From contig DAOTVP010000026.1 of the NCBI GenBank assembly GCA_034436155.1, forward strand, positions 1 to 64,000: a DNA stretch of 64,000 nucleotides, in the 5' to 3' direction. Positions 27,139 through 35,100 of this stretch are shown piece by piece. The notes beneath the pieces were generated by a model that had not been told where the DNA came from, searched no databases, and saw only the letters and a program-made list of their open reading frames with translations. Both the position numbers and the translations under genes were made by a program. The DNA comes from GCA-2794515 sp034436155 (lineage in GTDB: Bacteria > Chloroflexota > Anaerolineae > Aggregatilineales > Phototrophicaceae). Position 1 is the first letter of the stretch. Every line of letters starts with the position of its first letter.

Positions 27139-27696
27139 ATGGGACTCAAACCAGACCACTGGATTCGCAAAATGGCAACCGAACACGGCATGATAGAACC
27201 ATTTGTCGAAACACAAAAACGCGATGGTGTTATCAGTTATGGCGTATCATCATATGGCTACGATATGCGCGTATCGGATGAATTTAAGGTATTCACCAAC
27301 GTATTTTCTGCCATTGTAGACCCCAAAAATTTTTCACCTGAATCCTTTGTCGATATTAAAAGTGATATTTGCATTATTCCACCCAACTCATTTGCTTTAG
27401 CCCGTTCTGTCGAATATTTCCGTATTCCACGCAGTGTTTTAACCGTCTGTGTCGGAAAATCAACGTATGCACGTTGCGGATTAATTATTAATGTAACACC
27501 TTTCGAGCCAGAATGGGAAGGCTATGTGACACTGGAAATCAGCAATACCACTCCCTTACCCGCCAAAGTCTATGCCAACGAGGGCATCGCTCAGGTACTC
27601 TTTTTTGAAGGGGATGAAGTCTGTGACACATCATACGCCGATAAAAAAGGCAAATATCAAGGACAAACAGGGGTCACACTCCCCAAATTAGGATAA
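27139..27696 (+). CDS. dcd: dCTP deaminase
   Basis: This 185-residue trimeric enzyme converts dCTP to dUTP (or directly to dUMP in bifunctional members), feeding dTMP synthesis. SYGVSSYGYDMRV near the start, GKSTYARCGL (variant of the usual SSxAR loop) and the catalytic-Glu region PEWEGYVTLEISNT are clear; the end GKYQGQTG is the triphosphate-binding tail. ATG 27139 is chosen because AAGGGAG lies 7 nt upstream and MGLKPDHWIRK is the conserved beginning; in-frame ATGs at 27112 and 27133 are less likely. birA starts 5 bp after the stop. Confidence 0.95.
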   Translation: MGLKPDHWIRKMATEHGMIEPFVETQKRDGVISYGVSSYGYDMRVSDEFKVFTNVFSAIVDPKNFSPESFVDIKSDICIIPPNSFALARSVEYFRIPRSVLTVCVGKSTYARCGLIINVTPFEPEWEGYVTLEISNTTPLPAKVYANEGIAQVLFFEGDEVCDTSYADKKGKYQGQTGVTLPKLG

Positions 27697-27701
27697 ACAC
27701 C

Positions 27702-28436
27702 ATGCTCACGCAAGCATCGCTCACACAAGCATTAGGCAATCGCCCGTTCCGATTTTTTCCGTCTATTTCCAGCACCCAAAATGAAGCGTTGGGTTGGCTG
27801 AAAGGCAACGCGCCACAAGGGGCGGTCGTCATCGCCGATGAACAAACCGCAGGTCGGGGTCGGATGGGACGAATCTGGCACACACCTGCGGGTGTGGCAT
27901 TGGCGCTATCGGTCATTTTGCGTCCATCGCCACAAGGCGCGAAGCATGTGTTTATGGCGGGTGCTGTCGCCGTTGCCGAGATGTTGGAGGGGCTAAATAT
28001 CGCCGATGTAAGCCTCAAATGGGCGAATGATGTGCGAATTGGTGGTAAAAAGGTGTGCGGTGTATTGCCCGAAGCCGTTTGGGAAGGCGAGCAATTACAG
28101 GGTGTGGTGTTGGGGATGGGGGTGAATGTGCGCGTCAATTTTGGCGAGAGTGACCTTGCCCAAACCGCCACCAACATCGAGACGACGCTCGGAAAATTGT
28201 GTAATCGCGCCGACCTTATCGCCCGAATTTTAGGGCGCTTGGATGTTTGGACGGCACACCTCGGCACTGAGGCGTTGTATCTGGCGTGGCGGTCACGCCT
28301 CGACACGCTCAACACAACCGTTTCGGTAGATGGCATCACAGGCATCGCCCATGATGTGACTCGTGATGGGGCGCTCATCATCCGACAAGCGGACGGCACA
28401 GACCATGTTGTGATTGCAGGAGACATTAGCTCATGA
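27702..28436 (+). CDS. birA: Biotin--[acetyl-CoA-carboxylase] ligase
   Basis: This 244-residue biotin protein ligase activates biotin with ATP and attaches it to carrier lysines. The biotinyl-AMP loop GRGRMGR is at residues 51-57, the catalytic Lys in LKWANDV is K106, and GMGVNV follows. There is no N-terminal helix-turn-helix, so unlike E. coli BirA it is a monofunctional enzyme and not a repressor. A short C-terminal SH3-like domain is present. The gene sits 5 bp after dcd and its TGA overlaps the next ATG by four bases (ATGA). Confidence 0.94.
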   Translation: MLTQASLTQALGNRPFRFFPSISSTQNEALGWLKGNAPQGAVVIADEQTAGRGRMGRIWHTPAGVALALSVILRPSPQGAKHVFMAGAVAVAEMLEGLNIADVSLKWANDVRIGGKKVCGVLPEAVWEGEQLQGVVLGMGVNVRVNFGESDLAQTATNIETTLGKLCNRADLIARILGRLDVWTAHLGTEALYLAWRSRLDTLNTTVSVDGITGIAHDVTRDGALIIRQADGTDHVVIAGDISS

Positions 28437-29290
28437 GCATCAAACTCGATTGGGAAATTGACGATCAAGTCCAGACTGGCATCGGCGAAGACCCCACCGC
28501 CTCGCGTAAACGGCGCGGGCGTGCCATACGGGTTATCATCTTTCTGCTCACCATCGGCGCGATTGGCGTTGGCGGATTCATCTTCGTTGACCAACGCCTG
28601 AATCGACTATCGGGTCAACTCGAAACCGAATTGCGTGATACAGTGAACGCCGAAGTGACGGCAATTCGAATCGGCGATTGGGAGATGTATCGCAGATTGC
28701 AACGAAGCGCCGCCCCAACATGGGAAGATGAGCAACGCGCCAATTTCCAAGCCTATCAAGATTTATTCCTCAAAGGGAGCAATGTCCAACTGAATGGGCG
28801 CATTTTGGATGTGGTGATGGATAGCAATGTGCCACGCGCACGGGTGCATGTCGAAGAAATCATAGACGGCATCGCCTATACACGCATTTGGTTTTATTGG
28901 CGCTATTCCGAAGATGAAGACCGTGATGGTCAACTCGATGGTTGGCGACATACCCGCCCCGATTATACCTTTTGGGGCGCTTCGCAAACACGCAACGGGC
29001 AATATGCCACTATCACCTACCGCGAGGTAGATGAACGGGTCGCCCGTGATTTGATGACGTATCTCGACCAGATGGTGGAACTCGCTTGTAGTACCCGTGA
29101 CTGCACCAACCTACCCCGCCTGCGTGCCGATATATCTCCAGAAGGCTACGGGGGCATTATGTGGTCGCCGAGCGATAGAAATTTGTTGCTCATCCCATCG
29201 CCGTATGTGGTACGGGCAAGGTCGGATATGCCCTTCTCGCCCGATATGCAAGCGCAAATCGCAACGCTATTGGCGGGGTGGTTTGGATAG
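28433..29290 (+). CDS. Hypothetical single-pass membrane protein
   Basis: This 285-residue protein is of unknown function. About 30 cytoplasmic residues end in a basic patch (SRKRRGRAIR), one membrane helix spans about 32-53, and the remaining 230 residues face outward. The exterior part contains a helical stretch (ETELRDTVNAEVTAIRIGDW) and a beta-rich part with IWFYWRYSEDEDRDGQLDGW. This suggests an NTF2-like or similar small extracytoplasmic domain, but I cannot name the family. The start overlaps birA by 4 bp, so it is translationally coupled. Confidence 0.72.
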   Translation: MSIKLDWEIDDQVQTGIGEDPTASRKRRGRAIRVIIFLLTIGAIGVGGFIFVDQRLNRLSGQLETELRDTVNAEVTAIRIGDWEMYRRLQRSAAPTWEDEQRANFQAYQDLFLKGSNVQLNGRILDVVMDSNVPRARVHVEEIIDGIAYTRIWFYWRYSEDEDRDGQLDGWRHTRPDYTFWGASQTRNGQYATITYREVDERVARDLMTYLDQMVELACSTRDCTNLPRLRADISPEGYGGIMWSPSDRNLLLIPSPYVVRARSDMPFSPDMQAQIATLLAGWFG

Positions 29291-29394
29291 GAAAAAAGAT
29301 GTAATTTTCTCCATATCCCGCAACATATTGCGCGTTTATGTGTTAGAATAGATGTGAATATAGAGACACACCAATTTAAGCGAGGAGCGACATC

Positions 29395-29607
29395 ATGTTA
29401 GATGACCTGCGTAGAGCTGGCGAAGATGATGATTTTTCGTTTGGCGAAGATGACGATTACGATTATGGCAGTGATGTGCGCGATAGCGAACAAAAATTAT
29501 TTTTAGGCATGACACCGCTTGAACGCATGTTTATTTCGATGTTCTTATTCATGAATGTCGCTGTCTTGGGCATTGCATTACTTTTGGCGACTGGGCGACT
29601 GGGTTAA
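29395..29607 (+). CDS. Small acidic membrane protein
   Basis: This is a 70-residue protein with a strongly acidic N-terminal tail (GEDDDFSFGEDDDYDYGSD) and one C-terminal membrane helix (about 45-66, ISMFLFMNVAVLGIALLLA). GCGAGGAGCG lies just upstream of ATG 29395, a strong ribosome-binding site. This and the clean domain layout make it a probable real gene despite its size. No family is recognised. It may be separately transcribed, as 104 bp divide it from the gene before. Confidence 0.65.
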   Translation: MLDDLRRAGEDDDFSFGEDDDYDYGSDVRDSEQKLFLGMTPLERMFISMFLFMNVAVLGIALLLATGRLG

Positions 29608-29664
29608 ATTATCACGATTATGGCTTGTGCGGATAGCATTTTTGCCGTCTAAATTTTAGAAAAT

Positions 29665-29686
29665 GGACGCGCAAAAAAGCGCGTCC
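29665..29686. repeat. GGACGCGC hairpin at a convergent gene junction
   Basis: GGACGCGC (29665-29672) and GCGCGTCC (29679-29686) form an 8-bp stem around six A. It lies between converging genes and may serve as a terminator. The same arms recur at 39992-40011. Confidence 0.65.
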
Positions 29687-29706
29687 GTACAGGTGTAACG
29701 TGTATT

Positions 29707-32223
29707 TTATGGCACAAGAATGAGTGTCTGTGTCGCTACAGATTCGACTGCCTCACGGCTGAATACCATCGGACGATATTCGATATTAATCCACGGTTCT
29801 ATCATGTCATCGTAATTCGCGCTATTCGGGTGTCCACTTTGACCAGTGGTATGAATAGACCGACTGTTATCCCAATCGCTAAAATCATAAATCACCCGTT
29901 CCGACGGACCAGACCCAACTGTGAAACGGGCATTACGGGCGCTCCAGCCCGTGGCGTTAATCGCCACACCAGACCCGCTTGTCGGGAAGGGACCGCGATT
30001 CACTTGGCGCTCAATCGGCGCGATGCCACTCAATCCCAACGGATTCGAGACGAAGGTCGTGGTGTGTAGATCGCCCCATTTCCATGCGGTAGAGTCATCA
30101 CCCAGCCGTTCCGAAATGGCGCTTACCGCTTCTGTGAATGATTTAACGACAATTTCATCGCGGGTTTCAGTCACATCTGTCGTATCCACATCATCCCACC
30201 ATCTATTTTGCGGGTCATTCATCAACCGTGTGGTGACGATGCGATTATTTTGGTTGCCATCTACCGTATAATCGGCGGGAGCAAATTCATCATTGTACAA
30301 ATTATCCATCAAACGCACCCAGAAATACGCCCATAACGCCGCCTGTGGGCTATCTTTGTGCATCTGATAATCCCATTCGAGCAACCAATCGCGCATATCA
30401 ACCAAATCATCAGGGAACGATATTTCAGCCAGCAGGGGGATGATTTCGGCGGCGTTACCATCAAAATTATCGCCGTGAATGGTGGTGAATGTCTCAATGC
30501 TATGCGGTGCGAGCGTTTCTATCATCTGGTTAATGCGCCGTCCACGATACCCATAATCCCAGTGATAGCTGATCAGATAATTGGCATCTTCACCGAACAC
30601 ATCTGCCAATTCTTGCGCCACTTGGTCATAATAAGCAAGTGGCACAACGGCTTGATTCGCCGTGACGATATACCCCCGTTCTGGATTATACAAACGAGGC
30701 AATGAATCGAATGGATAATAGCCGAGCCATTCGTATTCACTCGTCCAACCAGGGACGGGCAACAATCCGCTATGACCATTCACGCGGACAGGGATTTTAC
30801 CCGGAACTTGATACCCAATATTGTTGTTTCTATCGGCATAAATCACATTTTGCGATGGCGAATCCCAATACGATAAGGCTTCTCTGAATTCTTCCCAATT
30901 CGATGCTTTATTCAGGCGTAAAATTGCCATGAATATGGTCCCTGGTTCAAGCGCCGTCCAGCGCATAGCCAAAGGAGTCTCGTTGTTAAATCCATCTATA
31001 CGCTCATTGACAATCGGACCCAAATGCGTCATACGGACATTGAACGTAATTGGATCTGTGCCATCACCAAAATTAAGCGTCTCTTGTTTGACGGTCATAT
31101 CACGCCATTCGCCATCCCATTCGTATTGCAATTCGTTATCAGGATTGACGCGAATCTGATACAAATCTTGAGTATCGGGTCCGACATTGGTCAACGCCCA
31201 CGAAATATCGGCATTATGACCCGCCACAACGAAGGGGGTTGGGCTGAGTGCGAATCCTGTCACATCATACGGGCAATCTTCGGTGATAGGCGCACAATGC
31301 AAGCCGATTTCGTACCAGATGGACGGCATTTGGATGCCCAAGTGCATATCATTCGCCATGAGGGGCAATCCCGTCTCGGTCAAATCGCCACTGACCACCC
31401 AGTTATTACTGCCAATGCCCGCATCAAAATTGAGCCACGCCAATTGTTGGGCGATTTCTTTGCCCTCGATATCCACATCTAAGCCGACAATCCCCACTTC
31501 TGGCGCGGGCTGACGGGTTGTGGCTTGATTACTCACGGGCAATTCAGATTCCCAGATGATGGTCGGCATCTCGCCATAGGGGAATGGAATATTCCAGCTA
31601 TCTAGCAGATCTTTATCCAATGCGCCATATAACTCCGATAGCAATTCTTCATAATCCGAATTACCGCCCAAATTAAACGCCATCATCTTACCCCAAATGA
31701 TGCTATCTATCGGTGTCCATGGCTCTACCGTGAGCGTGACCCCTGCCACACGAAGGAGCGTATACTCAACTGCCAATTCGGTTGCTGGACGCGATAAAAT
31801 ATAAGCATTCACGCCATCGGCGAAGGCTTGGAATAAGGCTTTCGATTCCTCATCATAGACCTCATCCAATTCGCGTTGTGCCACATCGCGCAAACCAAGC
31901 GTGCGGAGGTAACGGTCTGTCCCCATCAAACCTTGGTTATAACCTGTTAACTCTTGAATCGCGCCACTGCCGATATGCCGATAAAATTCCATCTGCCACC
32001 AGCGGTCTGTTGCTTGGGTAAAACCTTGCGCGAACATTAAATCATACACATTCGAGGCATAAATGTGCGGGACACCCCACATATCACGGAAAATTTCTAC
32101 ACGGTCTCGCAAACCAGCGACTTGCAATTCGCCTTCATGCAGTGGCTTTTGGGCATTTACACCACTTGCCACCAGCAAGAACAAACATATGACATAAAAA
32201 AACCATAATTTTTGATGTTTCAT
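29707..32223 (-). CDS. Penicillin acylase family protein (Ntn-hydrolase)
   Basis: This 838-residue exported enzyme precursor has a signal peptide that ends near GVNAQ. Members of the family cut themselves, and the new N-terminal Ser of the beta chain is the nucleophile: here S272 in GIGSNNWVVSG, the expected place and context. The alpha part contains AQGFTQATDRWWQMEFYRH and the beta part NDMHLGIQMPSIWYEIGL, both conserved in penicillin, cephalosporin and acyl-homoserine-lactone acylases. The natural substrate (amide antibiotics, quorum signals or N-acyl compounds) is not determined. GGAG lies upstream of ATG 32223. The terminator of the next minus-strand gene lies just before it. Confidence 0.92.
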   Translation of the reverse strand: MKHQKLWFFYVICLFLLVASGVNAQKPLHEGELQVAGLRDRVEIFRDMWGVPHIYASNVYDLMFAQGFTQATDRWWQMEFYRHIGSGAIQELTGYNQGLMGTDRYLRTLGLRDVAQRELDEVYDEESKALFQAFADGVNAYILSRPATELAVEYTLLRVAGVTLTVEPWTPIDSIIWGKMMAFNLGGNSDYEELLSELYGALDKDLLDSWNIPFPYGEMPTIIWESELPVSNQATTRQPAPEVGIVGLDVDIEGKEIAQQLAWLNFDAGIGSNNWVVSGDLTETGLPLMANDMHLGIQMPSIWYEIGLHCAPITEDCPYDVTGFALSPTPFVVAGHNADISWALTNVGPDTQDLYQIRVNPDNELQYEWDGEWRDMTVKQETLNFGDGTDPITFNVRMTHLGPIVNERIDGFNNETPLAMRWTALEPGTIFMAILRLNKASNWEEFREALSYWDSPSQNVIYADRNNNIGYQVPGKIPVRVNGHSGLLPVPGWTSEYEWLGYYPFDSLPRLYNPERGYIVTANQAVVPLAYYDQVAQELADVFGEDANYLISYHWDYGYRGRRINQMIETLAPHSIETFTTIHGDNFDGNAAEIIPLLAEISFPDDLVDMRDWLLEWDYQMHKDSPQAALWAYFWVRLMDNLYNDEFAPADYTVDGNQNNRIVTTRLMNDPQNRWWDDVDTTDVTETRDEIVVKSFTEAVSAISERLGDDSTAWKWGDLHTTTFVSNPLGLSGIAPIERQVNRGPFPTSGSGVAINATGWSARNARFTVGSGPSERVIYDFSDWDNSRSIHTTGQSGHPNSANYDDMIEPWINIEYRPMVFSREAVESVATQTLILVP

Positions 32224-32250
32224 AAATCTTTTACTCCATTTAGTTTAGCC

Positions 32251-32282
32251 AAAAACGGGCAAGGATGATTTTCTTTGCCCGT
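32251..32282 (-). terminator. Intrinsic terminator after the serine hydrolase gene
   Basis: On the minus strand ACGGGCAA (32282-32275) pairs with TTGCCCGT (32262-32255), followed by a run of five T. It lies downstream of the stop at 32326. Confidence 0.8.
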
Positions 32283-32325
32283 GTGTAATTCTAACTTAAT
32301 GCGATAGAACTATGCAAATAACCAA

Positions 32326-34155
32326 TTAACCCGCAGGGGTCAATGTCGGTGATGGGGTCAATGTCGGGGTAGCACTCGGCGGAACGGATGTAGCAGGTGC
32401 TTGATAGAACAGCGATAAATCATTTTCTAGCAAAAACATCGGGTTAGCGATTTCTGCCACCAACGGCGATGTCGCATCATAGTTACACTGATTCACCTCT
32501 GGAATATAACCCTCACGCGGTTGGGCAAGCGGTTGTGTGGGGTTGTAGTGGTTGTATACCCGAAGCGACAAATTAGCTAAAGTCGGCAACGAGACGGTAG
32601 TAAATTCTAAAAATTGAGGCTTATACAGCATCACGACCAGCACATAATCACCGCCAGGGGTGAAGAAAATCCCCGCATTACCATGCGTATCATTCACCCA
32701 ACCATGTTTATGCGCGACTCGGATGCCTTCTGGAACACCTGCTTTCAACATCCCGTCAACCGTATTATTCTCCATCACATGGATAATTTTTCGGCATTCT
32801 TGGGGGGTAAACCCCGTAAAATTGGTCATCAACGGACCCGATTCTCGATAAGCACATTCATAAATGCTGGATAGCAACCACCCCATTTCATCCACCGTCA
32901 TCTGATTGGTCGGGTTCGGGTTAGCCCGTTGTTGGTCAGCATCGGTAGACGGAAATTCGATTGGTCGTGGCACAGGGGTAGATGTGGCAATGCCAGTAGT
33001 TGTATCGTAAGGGGCGGTTAAAAAGGTGCGTGTTAGCCCTAATTGACGCAAAAAATTGGTGGTACTAACCGCCCCCTGTAGGTAATCCATCCCAAAACCA
33101 GCCCCCATGACGCGGTTTGTGGCGACATTCTCGCTACAAATCATGGTATTGGCAATATCCACCGCTTCGGATAAATTCGGTGAACCATCTAACTCGTTGA
33201 AATATTCGGCAAGAACAGCAATTTTGTTGATGCTCGTCCCACTGAAAGCCAAATCATTACCAAATGTGACCGCCTCCCCTGTTTGTAAATCTTGCAGATA
33301 CAGCGCACCAAATTGACTTGTGGCGGGGTTAAAATCACGCGAGAGCAAGTAATTCCACAGTTCATCAGCCAATGCCGAAAATTCAGGACTGAGTGGGACA
33401 TTCGGTTGACCAGGGATGCGTGAAGACACTCGTACAGCAGGGGTCGGTGTGAGTGTTGGCAGGTTAAACTGCGTATTGGTGATGGCGGGCAACGTATAAA
33501 TATTGCCCGTCACTTGGAGCAAATCTTGATGCACCCACGCCAGATTATTGGGCGAATTTTCGTAAATAATTTGTAACCACGGAAATTGGGTATGATAGGC
33601 GACAATACCAAAAATTTCACCTGCGAATGCCCGCCCCAAAATGGGATAATCCGTCCCTGGTCCGTAACGGATGTTGATTTCGTTCAGCACCGTCCCAAAA
33701 ACTGTAAAATTCGGAGTCGGGCTGGCGGCTGGCGTAAATGTAACTGATAACGGCGTGATTGCGGGTCCTGTGGCGGTCATATCGGGCGATGTGACGGGCG
33801 CACTCATATCGACAGTCGGCGCGGGGGGTGGTGGATTGGTCACATCCACATTAGAAAGCGGGATGGTGTTGATATTACCAGTGATGATTACCAATTCGTT
33901 GAATACCCAACCAATGGGTTGCAAGGTGGTTATATCCCCAAGCAATACCCACGGAAAAAATTCACTCCGACCGATGACGGGGTATTGCGTGCCATTGAGA
34001 ATTTCACCGACTTTTTCGGAATTCACATCAGGGCGGGCGCGTAAATTTGCCGAACCGATTGCTTCTGCAAACACACCCGTACCTTGTCCTAATGCCAACA
34101 TAGGGAGCATGATGAACATCATCCCTATGAATAATAATCCCAATTTGAATCGCAT
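32326..34155 (-). CDS. Secreted serine hydrolase (class A beta-lactamase fold) with two SH3b domains
   Basis: This 609-residue exported protein starts with a signal peptide. Two bacterial SH3 (SH3b) domains follow at about residues 30-90 (ANLRARPDVNSEKVGEI) and 150-220 (INIRYGPGTDYPILGRA), separated by Thr/Pro-rich linkers. The C-terminal half is a class A beta-lactamase-like domain with the active-site Ser-x-x-Lys S308-K311 (GTSINKIAV), an ENVATN segment in the place of SDN, and KHG replacing KTG. The likely role is binding the cell wall and hydrolysing peptide or ester bonds there; true lactamase activity is uncertain. A Thr/Pro tail ends the protein. Confidence 0.82.
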   Translation of the reverse strand: MRFKLGLLFIGMMFIMLPMLALGQGTGVFAEAIGSANLRARPDVNSEKVGEILNGTQYPVIGRSEFFPWVLLGDITTLQPIGWVFNELVIITGNINTIPLSNVDVTNPPPPAPTVDMSAPVTSPDMTATGPAITPLSVTFTPAASPTPNFTVFGTVLNEINIRYGPGTDYPILGRAFAGEIFGIVAYHTQFPWLQIIYENSPNNLAWVHQDLLQVTGNIYTLPAITNTQFNLPTLTPTPAVRVSSRIPGQPNVPLSPEFSALADELWNYLLSRDFNPATSQFGALYLQDLQTGEAVTFGNDLAFSGTSINKIAVLAEYFNELDGSPNLSEAVDIANTMICSENVATNRVMGAGFGMDYLQGAVSTTNFLRQLGLTRTFLTAPYDTTTGIATSTPVPRPIEFPSTDADQQRANPNPTNQMTVDEMGWLLSSIYECAYRESGPLMTNFTGFTPQECRKIIHVMENNTVDGMLKAGVPEGIRVAHKHGWVNDTHGNAGIFFTPGGDYVLVVMLYKPQFLEFTTVSLPTLANLSLRVYNHYNPTQPLAQPREGYIPEVNQCNYDATSPLVAEIANPMFLLENDLSLFYQAPATSVPPSATPTLTPSPTLTPAG

Positions 34156-34320
34156 ATTCTCATCCTCAACACATCACGTTTCCAAAATATCATCAAGCAT
34201 TATATCAAATGCCTGTTATCCCCTAAAACCCGCGTTTTGCCTACGTAAACTCGCACAAATAGCACGAATAGGCTAAACTCAAGGGGATTATCTAGTATTC
34301 ATTGAAGGTCTATTCAAAAC

Positions 34321-35100
34321 ATGCCAACGCCAACGCCCTTTGCTATTCGTTTTGATGAACACAATAAAATTTCTTCTGCTATTCGTGCGCCTCTGACCAT
34401 CACCCCGTATGATGCGATGGCGGCGCTCAACATCCCACCCGTGAATGGGGTATTAACCTTTCATGGTGGTGGCAGTAATATGGATGCAAGCCTGATTACG
34501 AAATTAGAAACCTTCTTTTATGAGGGTCTGATCCCATTCGCCGATAAGCATCGGTTGATGATGGTATTCGGTGGTACTCGTGCTGGTGCGATGGAATCGT
34601 TGGGTAACGCCTATCAACGCGCAAAAGCCACCACCCCTCTGATTGGGATATGCCCATTCGGAGCGATTACTTATCCCAAACATCCGATGTCAAAATCGCG
34701 CTTGATTGGACGGGCAATAGCCCGCTTATTAGGCACAGATATCGCGCAAACCCGTTATGAACTACATCCTGCCTATACTCATTTTATTTTGCTCGAAAGT
34801 GGTTTATTTGGCGATGAATCACCATTTATCGTGAATATGTCAACGGTGGCGAAAAAACATCTGGCAATCGTGGCAAATGGTGGAGAAATCAGCAAAAAAG
34901 AAACCCTAGAGCAAATCCGCCAAAAACGTACCATTTTGACGATTAAAGGATCGGGACGCTATGCCGATGAACTCGCCAACCCCACCAGCGAAACGCGCAA
35001 AGCCCTACCGAGCGATGCGCGTATTATTACGGTGGATATAGAAGAACCGAAATCGCTTATTGCGTTTCTTCGGGCATTTTTTCAGTCTCTTGCTTCATAA
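34321..35100 (+). CDS. SLOG-domain protein of the prokaryotic TRPM type (LSDAT_prok)
   Basis: This 259-residue protein looks like a stand-alone SLOG Rossmannoid domain related to the N-terminal nucleotide-sensing part of TRPM channels. Visible marks are GVLTFHGGGSNMD near residue 40, RLMMVFGGTRAGAMESLG near 80, PLIGICPFGAI near 105, YTHFILLESGLFGDESPF near 155 and VAIVANGGE-like LAIVANGGEISKKE near 190. The family is predicted to bind nucleotides or NAD-derived ligands. The last 44 bases overlap the 3' end of gyrA on the opposite strand. It shares a divergent upstream region with the serine hydrolase gene. The family assignment is from memory of motif spacing. Confidence 0.72.
   Translation: MPTPTPFAIRFDEHNKISSAIRAPLTITPYDAMAALNIPPVNGVLTFHGGGSNMDASLITKLETFFYEGLIPFADKHRLMMVFGGTRAGAMESLGNAYQRAKATTPLIGICPFGAITYPKHPMSKSRLIGRAIARLLGTDIAQTRYELHPAYTHFILLESGLFGDESPFIVNMSTVAKKHLAIVANGGEISKKETLEQIRQKRTILTIKGSGRYADELANPTSETRKALPSDARIITVDIEEPKSLIAFLRAFFQSLAS

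Noticed and set aside
27674..28594. 306-codon minus-strand frame antisense to birA
   Set aside because: Ser/Pro/Arg-rich shadow; the + strand reads a complete BirA with its motifs and tight gene spacing.
29707..34155. Penicillin acylase and beta-lactamase-fold genes as an antibiotic resistance island
   Set aside because: Each family is mostly housekeeping or scavenging; the lactamase motifs are altered and there are no mobility genes.
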